Positions 27,794-33,560 of a stretch of 49,186 bases of DNA are shown piece by piece. The first letter of the stretch is position 1. Every line of letters begins with the position of its first letter. The notes under the pieces were generated by a model. The model did no database searches and had not been told where the DNA came from. It saw only the letters and a list, made by a program, of their open reading frames with translations. This DNA is from a virus, in IMG/VR virus record IMGVR_UViG_3300025133_000005, positions 1 to 49,186 of that record; one strand, written 5' to 3'. A program made the translations under genes and the position numbers.

Positions 27794-27835
27794 TTTTTTT
27801 CTTTTTTTTTCTCTTTTTGTTTTTCTGTTTTTTTT
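27794..27835. other. Polypyrimidine tract in the 27.56-27.87 kb intergenic region
   Basis: Plus strand: 42 nt that are all T or C except two G (27819, 27827). The gap 27564-27872 between the late operon start and the 65-residue gene otherwise holds the late promoter and AT-rich DNA. I see no convincing stem before the tract, so it is not a clear terminator for plus-strand transcripts. Confidence 0.6.
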
Positions 27836-27872
27836 AAAAACATTTGAAAGACTATGCTTAATTATACTTACT

Positions 27873-28070
27873 TTAACCTTTTGCTTGATTATCGTTTGAA
27901 TTACGATATTGAAATATGACTTCTTCTGCTACTCTTGCTTTAGGTCTATATACTTCATTTTCAATCTCTTGTGCAATTTCATGGAGCATTGTTTTTTCTG
28001 AGTTCTGTAATTCCTGAAACCTACTTGCTAGATTGCTGACCAACCATGCGTGATCCATTGATAAATTCAT
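27873..28070 (-). CDS. Small hypothetical helical protein
   Basis: 65 residues with AAAGGAG 7 nt before ATG 28070. Amphipathic helix throughout (WLVSNLASRFQELQNSEKTM, then LHEIAQEIENEVYRPK). Last gene of the minus-strand unit transcribed from 31.1 kb. It is preceded by a GC-rich structured leader. Function unknown; a small regulator is possible. Confidence 0.55.
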   Translation of the reverse strand: MNLSMDHAWLVSNLASRFQELQNSEKTMLHEIAQEIENEVYRPKARVAEEVIFQYRNSNDNQAKG

Positions 28071-28089
28071 TGATAAACTCCTTTGATGA

Positions 28090-28153
28090 TTCGTTCTGAG
28101 GGGAGCGGGTGACAGGCTCCCCCCTGCTAAGCTTGTGAGCTTGAAAGAACGAA
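28090..28153 (-). ncRNA. Structured leader candidate, three-way junction
   Basis: Outer arms TTCGTTCT (28090-28097) and AGAACGAA (28146-28153) enclose a GC-rich hairpin GGGGAGC/GCTCCCC (28100-28106 with 28116-28122) and a second hairpin AAGCT/AGCTT (28129-28142). It lies between the Com-like gene and the 65-residue gene, 20 nt before the latter's start. No U-run follows, so it is not a terminator. It could be an aptamer, an RNA-protein site or a stability element. Confidence 0.5.
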
Positions 28154-28199
28154 ATTAATACTAACAATTAAACCGTATGTTTACAAGTTTAATAACACC

Positions 28200-28367
28200 T
28201 TACTTGTATGTTGACCCTTTCTTATTATAAGTAGTGTGTGTCAATGCAGGTTCCTTCACCATTAACTCTCTGCATTTAGGACACTTTTGCTCTAACCTTT
28301 CGTTTATTCCTAATGGATGATCCACAATCCTATATCCACAGGAATGGCATCTGATATCATGTAACAT
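28200..28367 (-). CDS. com: Com-like zinc-finger regulator
   Basis: 55 residues. IRCHSCGYRIVDHPLG followed by LEQKCPKCRELM gives the C-x2-C...C-x2-C zinc finger of the Com family. In phage Mu, Com binds the mom mRNA and activates translation of the DNA-modification gene. The ATG directly follows the TGA of the PAPS-reductase-like gene, with GGAGGGAATTGA as ribosome site. Length and motif spacing fit Com well; the C-terminus is basic and Thr/Lys-rich. Confidence 0.75.
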   Translation of the reverse strand: MLHDIRCHSCGYRIVDHPLGINERLEQKCPKCRELMVKEPALTHTTYNKKGSTYK

Positions 28368-29267
28368 TCAATTCCCTCCATCTAATCCATTGTTGATGAA
28401 ATTCATAACCATACCTAAACCCAGCTTTTCCATGCAGTATTTGTAAATGTTAGGGTGTGTCTCTTTTAATGTTTCAAACCTATTTACTTTCTCATTTACC
28501 ATGCCGTACATGCAAAATACGCAGCCAGTACGCTCATATCCTTTATTATATATATCTGAATAACTGACGTTGTTTTGCTCAATGTAACTCCATATATCAC
28601 TGTCATTCCAAAACATCAACGGTCTGGACTGTGGCTTAGCGAGCTCGAATGCGTTGCATCCATTGCTGTAGTACGACCTCTCCCTCTGCTTTGAGTCTGA
28701 TGCCATGACACCAATAAATGGTTTCAACTGGCTCTCCTTTTCAAATCTAATTATAGGCTGTTTCTTCATCACATCACAACATTTGTCTGATATTTTAAAC
28801 GGAGCATCAATTAAAAACTTATACTTATTCGATAGTTTTCCAGTGTTGGTTTTCTTGCCGTTCCAAATAGAGCCGTTGAGTCTCGTCTCCCTTGTTTTAA
28901 TGTTCCTATTTGTGGGGTTTTTCAGATCAGACAGATACCTTGATTGATTTTTTGATATCACTGGGTAGCCGTATGTGTCTATAACCTGCTTGAAGTTTTT
29001 CTTCGGCTTCAACCAAATGACATTCTTGATTGACCTTACAAAATCTCTAACTTCTGGGAACTCAAGTCCAGTATCAACAAACACAGCAGGAACTTCAGGA
29101 TACTGTCTTCTTACCAAATCCAACAATACCGTTGAGTCTTTACCGCCAGAGAAAGATACGTATACCTTCCCATAGTATCTGTCGTACCACTCTGCAATCC
29201 TTGCTTCAGAAAAAAGCACCTTAGTTTCAAGATCCATACTCTGTTTCATCTGCAGTGAACTACACAT
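28368..29267 (-). CDS. PAPS reductase / DndC-like ATP-pyrophosphatase family protein
   Basis: 299 residues. PP-loop motif SFSGGKDS (residues 38-45), the family aspartate region FVDTGLEFPEV (63-73), a paired cysteine DKCC (161-164) and a second pair CVFC (249-252), 84 residues apart. This is the CC...CxxC pattern of iron-sulphur PAPS/APS reductases and DndC. Such proteins activate substrates by adenylation for sulphur transfer or reduction. In phages they are linked to nucleic acid or metabolite modification. Its neighbour is a Com-like regulator, which hints at DNA or RNA modification. Substrate unknown. Confidence 0.8.
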   Translation of the reverse strand: MCSSLQMKQSMDLETKVLFSEARIAEWYDRYYGKVYVSFSGGKDSTVLLDLVRRQYPEVPAVFVDTGLEFPEVRDFVRSIKNVIWLKPKKNFKQVIDTYGYPVISKNQSRYLSDLKNPTNRNIKTRETRLNGSIWNGKKTNTGKLSNKYKFLIDAPFKISDKCCDVMKKQPIIRFEKESQLKPFIGVMASDSKQRERSYYSNGCNAFELAKPQSRPLMFWNDSDIWSYIEQNNVSYSDIYNKGYERTGCVFCMYGMVNEKVNRFETLKETHPNIYKYCMEKLGLGMVMNFINNGLDGGN

Positions 29268-29481
29268 TCAATTCCCTCCATCTAACTAACTCATCCTCTT
29301 CGAAAAAATCATTCTCAAAATAAGGATCATTGTACTCACCATTCATCATATTCACCTGAACTGAAGCATATACCCAGTGACCCTCGTATTCATTCCACAT
29401 GCAAACAACAGTGAATGGATAATGCTTAAATTCACCTAGGAACTCTCCATCTCTACGAACTTGCATCTTTTCTTTGCACAT
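29260..29481 (-). CDS. Small acidic hypothetical protein
   Basis: 73 residues from ATG 29481 with GAGG 9 nt upstream. Beta-like first half (RRDGEFLGEFKHYPFTVVCM) and an acidic second half (DPYFENDFFEEDELVRW). Unknown family. Its end shares the 22-bp ribosome-site cassette reused before the Com-like gene. Confidence 0.5.
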   Translation of the reverse strand: MCKEKMQVRRDGEFLGEFKHYPFTVVCMWNEYEGHWVYASVQVNMMNGEYNDPYFENDFFEEDELVRWRELNV

Positions 29482-29893
29482 ATATCTCTACCTCTCTATT
29501 AACATCATGGAGTGTGTATGTCACATCTCTAACAGCCCAACTACTTTTACCACCGATGTGTACTCCTTTATAATAAATCCAAGCCAGTGAATAGTAAAAC
29601 CACCTACTCCACTTGGCTTCCTTTTTAATTACCTGCTTCATTTCTCTATAGAATATAAGATCAGCAAAATCCTTTAGCTCAATTGGTCCTCCAAGGAAAT
29701 AAGCAAGATCATGCTTCTTACACATATCCTCAAATATAAGCTCAGGAATGATATCAGCAAGCCATTTGCACCTCTCAGAGCCACATTTAGACCTACCTAT
29801 AACGTTCTTTGCATCATATGACATATAGTTCCATATCAAGTTTAAATGCGCCCAATACGTCTTAAACTCGTTACTGTCCTTTCTTTTCCACAA
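29453..29893 (-). CDS. DUF1353/phospholipase A2-like protein
   Basis: About 146 residues. TTG 29893 with AAGGGTGG upstream seems the better start; GTG 29902 is the alternative. The layout C-G-x-x-x-C-K-W...P-x-x-F-x-D-M-C-K-K-H-D-x-x-Y, then FADLIFYREM, then an aromatic end (RWFYYSLAWIYYKGVHIGGK) matches a phage family with the CxxHDxxY catalytic-type motif of phospholipase A2 and the HD..Y/AD..F/aromatic tail of DUF1353. The His-Asp pair would bind Ca2+ and activate water in a PLA2. A lysis or membrane role is possible; no endolysin is recognisable in the genome. Confidence 0.6.
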   Translation of the reverse strand: MWKRKDSNEFKTYWAHLNLIWNYMSYDAKNVIGRSKCGSERCKWLADIIPELIFEDMCKKHDLAYFLGGPIELKDFADLIFYREMKQVIKKEAKWSRWFYYSLAWIYYKGVHIGGKSSWAVRDVTYTLHDVNREVEIYVQRKDASS

Positions 29894-30092
29894 AATAACC
29901 ACCCTTTTTAGTTAATATGTTAGTAAAATAATCTGTATCTAAAAGAACACGCTCCCATACGCAATTAAACCACCCATATGTGCCTGATTTGTTCATACCC
30001 ATATCTAAAGCAGCATTGAGAGCTTTCTGTATACTACCAGTTCTTCTGTATACAGCACCAACAATTGCACGTCTCACGATCTCACTTGCCAT
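29871..30092 (-). CDS. Small hypothetical protein
   Basis: 73 residues from ATG 30092; the longer upstream extension would run through the previous gene. Basic and helical N-terminus (ASEIVRRAIVGAVYRRTGSI), aromatic middle (GTYGWFNCVWERV). Start overlaps the previous stop closely (TGATATG). Unknown function. Confidence 0.55.
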   Translation of the reverse strand: MASEIVRRAIVGAVYRRTGSIQKALNAALDMGMNKSGTYGWFNCVWERVLLDTDYFTNILTKKGGYFVEKKGQ

Positions 30093-30093
30093 A

Positions 30094-30282
30094 TCAGTTT
30101 TCCAATCCGTTGTTAATCTGATATAAAAGATGCGAATGACCCTCAACTCCATCCATTAAAAGAGAAGTATCAATAGTTCTGGTCTTGATATACGATAATG
30201 CATTCTCAACAGTTTCATTACTCATATGGGCGAGAACTCCTTCTAATACTGCAACAGCTTGCTCTAAGTTTTCAATCTTCAT
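30094..30282 (-). CDS. Small hypothetical helical protein
   Basis: 62 residues, ATGA overlap with the preceding gene, which supports coupling. Helical (EQAVAVLEGVLAHMSNETVE). No family recognised. Confidence 0.5.
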   Translation of the reverse strand: MKIENLEQAVAVLEGVLAHMSNETVENALSYIKTRTIDTSLLMDGVEGHSHLLYQINNGLEN

Positions 30283-30608
30283 TTGGACTCTCCATATGTG
30301 TCATCAAACGCTTTTAGTGCTTCACTTTCTCTGTCGCACAGCTCTTTATTTTGTTGATTGCATCGTTTTATATTGTCAACTCTGTCAGAATCAAAGCTTT
30401 CACATATCATTGATCGCAGATCAGCAATAGACTTGGATATGCGATCTTGACTCACACCATCACCAAAAAGCCTAACATCTGCAAATCTATAGAAAATCAT
30501 ATCGTTTGCCACAAATACACTATCAATAACTCCTTCTTCAGCCTCAACAGAGCTAAATTCCATAAAATAAACTCTATCACCAATAAAATACTTTTGCTTA
30601 TTTGTCAT
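30279..30608 (-). CDS. Hypothetical protein with SH3-like N-terminus
   Basis: 109 residues with GGAGAATAAGA before ATG 30608. The N-terminal part (YFIGDRVYFMEFSSVEAEEG) looks like a small SH3/KOW barrel, the C-terminal half is acidic and helical. It resembles in layout the gene that spans the genome join. Function unknown. Confidence 0.5.
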   Translation of the reverse strand: MTNKQKYFIGDRVYFMEFSSVEAEEGVIDSVFVANDMIFYRFADVRLFGDGVSQDRISKSIADLRSMICESFDSDRVDNIKRCNQQNKELCDRESEALKAFDDTYGESK

Positions 30609-30828
30609 TCTTATTCTCCTTCACCTCGATTGTATCAACACAATAAATAGAAGCATGCATTTCACCATTCACATTGATTGGCTCGCAGAAATGCCCATAT
30701 AGATCCATACAGAATCCTTCCTCCCTATCACCAGCCCATGCAGTACACCTTACTGTAGAGCATGCACGAGGTCTATCCTTGTGACAAAAAGTTTTAGCCC
30801 ATTCATTAGTTTCTGTTCTTAGTTTCAT
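30598..30828 (-). CDS. Cysteine-rich hypothetical protein
   Basis: 76 residues with AGGAGGCGATCA before ATG 30828. Six cysteines spread through the protein (FCHKDRPRACSTVRC ... FCMDLYGHFCEP) suggest a zinc-binding fold. Unknown family. Confidence 0.5.
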   Translation of the reverse strand: MKLRTETNEWAKTFCHKDRPRACSTVRCTAWAGDREEGFCMDLYGHFCEPINVNGEMHASIYCVDTIEVKENKNDK

Positions 30829-31040
30829 TGATCGCCTCCTTTATGTTTAGAATCAAAACGACATTGCCAGTTCTGTATGTTGTAATAAGGGGTAGATCCA
30901 ATAACGAACATGTTGAAATACATAGATTTATGAAAATCCTCTACAGCTTTTAACTGTTCATCGCTCTTCTTGCATCCGATAGCTTTAATATTCAAAGGCT
31001 CATAGATAAAGCTTTCATCACCACACTTAATGTTAATCAT
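30825..31040 (-). CDS. First gene of the 31-28 kb minus-strand unit
   Basis: 71 residues; ATG 31040 is the best spaced of three in-frame starts after AAGAGG. No family recognised; contains the segment SMYFNMFVIGSTPYYNIQNW. It lies directly behind a consensus minus-strand promoter at 31076-31104. Confidence 0.5.
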   Translation of the reverse strand: MINIKCGDESFIYEPLNIKAIGCKKSDEQLKAVEDFHKSMYFNMFVIGSTPYYNIQNWQCRFDSKHKGGDQ

Positions 31041-31075
31041 CATCACCTCTTATAATTAACCACAAACTCACGTTT

Positions 31076-31104
31076 ATTGTACGATATGTTTGCTATGTTG
31101 TCAA
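31076..31104 (-). promoter_or_regulatory. Sigma70-type promoter for the minus-strand unit
   Basis: Minus strand TTGACA (31099-31104), 17-nt spacer, TACAAT (31076-31081). It is back-to-back with the plus-strand promoter whose -35 starts at 31137. Confidence 0.8.
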
Positions 31105-31136
31105 TTTACTAATTGTTCAATTATTCGACCATGCCG

Positions 31137-31165
31137 TTGACATCAACGATATGGTGTGGTATATT
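31137..31165 (+). promoter_or_regulatory. Extended -10 promoter feeding an attenuator
   Basis: TTGACA (31137-31142), 17-nt spacer ending in TGG, TATATT (31160-31165). The expected start is near 31172, only about 13 nt before an intrinsic terminator. Confidence 0.75.
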
Positions 31166-31184
31166 CAATCACTTCATGTAAAGA

Positions 31185-31217
31185 ACCTCTTGCAATTGTG
31201 TGAGAGGTCTTTTTTTT
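31185..31217 (+). terminator. Attenuator / intrinsic terminator close to the transcript start
   Basis: ACCTCTTGCA pairs with TGTGAGAGGT (10 bp with two G-U) around the loop ATTG, followed by C and T8. Transcripts from the promoter just upstream would be about 45 nt unless termination is suppressed. Confidence 0.85.
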
Positions 31218-31220
31218 CTC

Positions 31221-31256
31221 ATAACAATCATATTGTTGATAACAATCATATTGTTG
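31221..31256. promoter_or_regulatory. Tandem palindromic operator pair
   Basis: ATAACAATCATATTGTTG occurs twice head to tail. Each copy contains the perfect inverted repeat AACAAT-CAT-ATTGTT. The second overlaps the -35 box of the next promoter, and a third, looser symmetry (TTGTTG-ACGC-CAACAA, 31251-31266) follows. This is a typical repressor array; no repressor gene was identified. Confidence 0.75.
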
Positions 31257-31282
31257 ACGCCAACAAAACGATCTGATATAAT
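31254..31282 (+). promoter_or_regulatory. Operator-controlled early promoter
   Basis: TTGACG (31254-31259), 17-nt spacer, perfect TATAAT (31277-31282). The -10 and start region ATATAATAAGCGTAGCTTGT is identical to that of a minus-strand promoter at 34.6 kb. It drives the small genes from 31310. Confidence 0.8.
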
Positions 31283-31309
31283 AAGCGTAGCTTGTGTGTG
31301 AGGTGAGTG

Positions 31310-31540
31310 ATGAAAGTAACGAAAGAAGAATATCTAAAAAATAAAAAAACCAAACACAATACCTATGCTGGTGCAGTTTGTCCTAAGTGTGCCAAAGGAA
31401 TGAACCATGAGGCACGATCAGAGGAGTTAAATGAAATCCGAGATAGCCAAAAAAAACGCTGGGGCAGGATATTGTGTGATGAATGTTTAACCCAAAAAGG
31501 AGTATCTGATGAAAGCAAAGACAACAGAGAAAGCCGATGA
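31310..31540 (+). CDS. Small zinc-binding hypothetical protein
   Basis: 76 residues from ATG 31310 (GAGG 6 nt upstream; the GTG three bases earlier is less well spaced). Two CxxC pairs (VCPKCAKG about residue 24 and LCDECLTQ about residue 56) fit a zinc ribbon. First gene of the early unit; a small regulator or host-takeover factor is possible. Confidence 0.6.
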   Translation: MKVTKEEYLKNKKTKHNTYAGAVCPKCAKGMNHEARSEELNEIRDSQKKRWGRILCDECLTQKGVSDESKDNRESR

Positions 31541-31766
31541 ATTACTTGAGACATTCGATGGTCAACCGACTGGATGGATTCAATGGAAAGGAACTGACGT
31601 GTGCATGGATGTCCGCTGCAAATGCGGGAAACTATCCCATCTTGATGCTGAATTTGCATATCATGTTGAGTGCCCTCATTGCGGAGCCGTATACCTGTGC
31701 AATCCAAACATTCAGCTAATAGAGGTTGAGGAACGTCCTGACCACTGTGTTCAAAGGAGTATCTGA
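31509..31766 (+). CDS. Small zinc-ribbon phage protein
   Basis: 85 residues. The pattern TGWIQWKGTDVCMDVRCKCG ... AEFAYHVECPHCGAVY is a zinc ribbon seen in many phages without an assigned function. GGAGTATCTG precedes its start. It overlaps the preceding gene by 32 nt. Confidence 0.65.
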   Translation: MKAKTTEKADELLETFDGQPTGWIQWKGTDVCMDVRCKCGKLSHLDAEFAYHVECPHCGAVYLCNPNIQLIEVEERPDHCVQRSI

Positions 31767-31882
31767 TGATAATCAATAACGACAATGAATACCAAGAAGC
31801 ATTAGCCAAGCTTGAAGAGCTTATGGATGGATTGATGAAGTATGAGGAGGAGAATTATCCAATAGGAGGTAATGATGGTTAA
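31766..31882 (+). CDS. 38-residue peptide resembling the N-terminus of HigA-type antitoxins
   Basis: Starts at ATGA overlapping the previous stop; AAAGGAG lies upstream. NDNEYQEALAKLEELMDG is close to the N-terminal helix of HigA-like antitoxins (which read E-Y-x-x-A-L-x-x-L-E-x-L-M-D), but the DNA-binding part is missing. Either a truncated remnant or a peptide mimic. Confidence 0.5.
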   Translation: MIINNDNEYQEALAKLEELMDGLMKYEEENYPIGGNDG

Positions 31883-32066
31883 ATTAAAAGACAATCCTGA
31901 ACCTGTTAAACTAGAAATGTATAGTTTTACTGATAACGACATTGAGGATCACAACAGACACAACATGCTTGTAAATAAAGCGCATAACGAAGAAGTTACG
32001 TTGCTATATAGGGCTTTAAATGACGATCTAAGGGAGTATCAATATAAACATGGAGTATGGAGGTAA
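31875..32066 (+). CDS. Small hypothetical protein
   Basis: 63 residues. ATG 31875 rather than 31872 because AGGAGG is 5 nt away. Charged and helical (DIEDHNRHNMLVNKAHNEEV). No family recognised. Confidence 0.5.
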   Translation: MVKLKDNPEPVKLEMYSFTDNDIEDHNRHNMLVNKAHNEEVTLLYRALNDDLREYQYKHGVWR

Positions 32067-32068
32067 TG

Positions 32069-32236
32069 ATGAAGTTTAATATCGATAGAAAGGCACTGGT
32101 TAAAACACTAAAACACCCATTAGTAGCGTGTCCAATTGGACTAACACTATGCTTTATCGGGGCATATATGACAGGTGGTGAGGAAGCTGTGGATGAGCTC
32201 ATGGAAATATTTACACTTATAATGATTTTCGGGTGA
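32069..32236 (+). CDS. Small membrane protein
   Basis: 55 residues after GGAGGTAATG. A basic N-terminus, one clear membrane segment (about residues 18-34, LVACPIGLTLCFIGAYM) and a second hydrophobic stretch at the C-terminus (IFTLIMIFG). Function unknown; too short to place in a family. Confidence 0.55.
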   Translation: MKFNIDRKALVKTLKHPLVACPIGLTLCFIGAYMTGGEEAVDELMEIFTLIMIFG

Positions 32237-32239
32237 GTA

Positions 32240-32317
32240 ATGATGAAATTAACTGAATTAGCTATATTAGTCGAAGATGCAATATCAATAGCAATCATAG
32301 GAGGCAATGATGGCTAA
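32240..32317 (+). CDS. Very short hydrophobic peptide
   Basis: 25 codons between two small genes, overlapping the next start. Hydrophobic (LTELAILVEDAISIAIIGG). The weak ribosome site leaves open that it is only a spacer carrying the next gene's AGGAGG. Confidence 0.3.
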   Translation: MMKLTELAILVEDAISIAIIGGNDG

Positions 32318-32546
32318 ATTCGAATACAGAATAGCTGAGAGAGACGGGTATTTCTACCCTCATGTTAGGGAAAAGTGGCTGTGTTTCTGGCTGGAATGGG
32401 AGCGTATATACCTTTACAGAGGAGGGGTTGAAACAACAGATGCCTTATATAGATGTGATTCCAGCAAGGAGGACTGCTTAGTGCTTATAGATCTCCATAA
32501 AGAAAAAGACAAGCCAATCAATGTTGTATTTCACGAAATCCATTGA
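32310..32546 (+). CDS. Small hypothetical protein
   Basis: 78 residues; ATG 32310 is 5 nt after AGGAGG. Aromatic N-terminal half (YFYPHVREKWLCFWLEWERI). Its stop codon lies inside the -35 box (TTGACA) of the next promoter. Confidence 0.55.
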   Translation: MAKFEYRIAERDGYFYPHVREKWLCFWLEWERIYLYRGGVETTDALYRCDSSKEDCLVLIDLHKEKDKPINVVFHEIH

Positions 32547-32571
32547 CAATATCTAATAAATAGAATATACT
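32543..32571 (+). promoter_or_regulatory. Early promoter upstream of a structured leader
   Basis: TTGACA (32543-32548), 17-nt spacer, TATACT (32566-32571). The 13 bases AAATCCATTGACA around the -35 are identical to the promoter at 44.8 kb, which also feeds a nested stem-loop leader. Confidence 0.85.
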
Positions 32572-32583
32572 AGTCCCATCTTT

Positions 32584-32653
32584 AGTTGTTCTCCCCTGCA
32601 GGGATAGCAGTTAACGATATTTATTATTATTAATTGCTATAGGGAGAACAACT
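32584..32653 (+). promoter_or_regulatory. Nested stem-loop leader hiding a ribosome site (L1)
   Basis: Outer stem AGTTGTTCTCCC (32584-32595) with GGGAGAACAACT (32642-32653), 12 perfect pairs, includes the GGGAGA ribosome site of the gene at 32657. Inner hairpin TAGCAGTTAA (32605-32614) with TTAATTGCTA (32630-32639), one G-U. A CCCTGCAGGG palindrome lies between. The leader starts about 6 nt after the expected transcript start. Confidence 0.75.
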
Positions 32654-32656
32654 ATC

Positions 32657-32869
32657 ATGAGAACTACTTTAAATCTTTGGATTTCAGACCACATAACAAA
32701 TCTTTGCTTAGTAAACTATCTTGAAACAAAGGATGAGAGATGGTGGACTTTACACAAGATCAGAGTTGATGAAATAATAGATGGTAGAAGTATTGTTGAA
32801 ACCAATAACAAGGATGATGTAAACACTGAACTAGATAGACTTTTCATTAATTATGAAAATCGTATATGA
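32657..32869 (+). CDS. Small hypothetical protein under leader L1
   Basis: 70 residues. Its only good ribosome site (AGGGAGA) is inside the 12-bp outer stem of the leader. Mixed helical sequence (NLWISDHITNLCLVNYLETK, then TELDRLFINYENRI). No family recognised. Overlaps the HNH gene by 17 nt. Confidence 0.6.
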   Translation: MRTTLNLWISDHITNLCLVNYLETKDERWWTLHKIRVDEIIDGRSIVETNNKDDVNTELDRLFINYENRI

Positions 32870-33296
32870 AGACAACTATGAGGTTCACAGCTCAGGTATA
32901 GTCTATTCAATAAAAAGACTAGTGACAGCAAAAAACGGCTCAACAAGGAAGGCAGGTGGGCGCATCCTCAAGCACACAATCGATAAATACAAATATCCAA
33001 TGGTAAAGATCAATAAAAAGAAAATAGCCCTCCACAAGCTTATAGCATCCCTGTTTGTACCAAACCCAAAGAGCCACAAGCACGTCATCCATAAAGACAA
33101 CAACAAGCTAAACAACAATTACACCAATTTACTATGGGTAAATAAGGATATTTACTATAAAAACCGTCGGGAACCAATCGACCTAATCTATCAATTCATG
33201 GAAATCAACGATAATCGGAAAATTAATTCCCAGTTAATACAACCATTTACAAAAAACATTAAAAAAAAATTAGGAAATATTAAAAGGTCGACATAA
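32853..33296 (+). CDS. HNH homing-type endonuclease
   Basis: 147 residues. VHSSGIVYSIKRLV and GGRILKHTIDKYKYPMVKIN are the NUMOD/AP2-like DNA-contact segments. HKLIASLFVPNPKSHKHVIH plus KDNNKLNNNYTNLLWV is the HNH_3 core (His, Asn-rich turn, N...LWV). Very basic overall. Such nucleases are selfish elements or nick near their own site. It sits beside the iteron-like intergenic region, possibly its target. Confidence 0.8.
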   Translation: MKIVYEDNYEVHSSGIVYSIKRLVTAKNGSTRKAGGRILKHTIDKYKYPMVKINKKKIALHKLIASLFVPNPKSHKHVIHKDNNKLNNNYTNLLWVNKDIYYKNRREPIDLIYQFMEINDNRKINSQLIQPFTKNIKKKLGNIKRST

Positions 33297-33397
33297 AGAA
33301 GTATTATACCATACAATGAAATACATTGAACCAAATAACCGGTTAGTTCACTACCAACTATCTACTTAATACCACAACATCTGGTGCACAAAAGTGA

Positions 33398-33560
33398 GTA
33401 CAGAAATTCAGAAAAAATTTGTGAGCGTACACTACCTGTAGAAATTACCAAAAAATTTGTGAGTGGTACATATATATACCCCCAAGCCGACCCCTTTGGA
33501 CCATTTTGGGTTTTACTCACACGTCCGGATATCGTACACCCCATGTCCGGTAATCATACA
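33398..33560. repeat. Iteron-like repeats in a convergent intergenic region (origin candidate)
   Basis: The gap 33297-33715 has no gene. It holds two 34-bp units sharing GAAATT-N4-AAAAAATTTGTGAG and ending in TACA (33398-33431 and 33437-33470). A second pair, ACGTCCGGATATCGTACA (33521-33538) and ATGTCCGGTAATCATACA (33543-33560), follows. AT-rich stretches lie between and GGGTAA/TTACCC arms at 33661-33676. Neighbouring genes converge, so promoters are not expected here. Confidence 0.55.

Noticed and set aside
31363-31809. 148-codon minus-strand ORF
   Set aside because: It is antisense to three overlapping small plus-strand genes that all have ribosome sites and zinc motifs; no promoter or ribosome site supports it.
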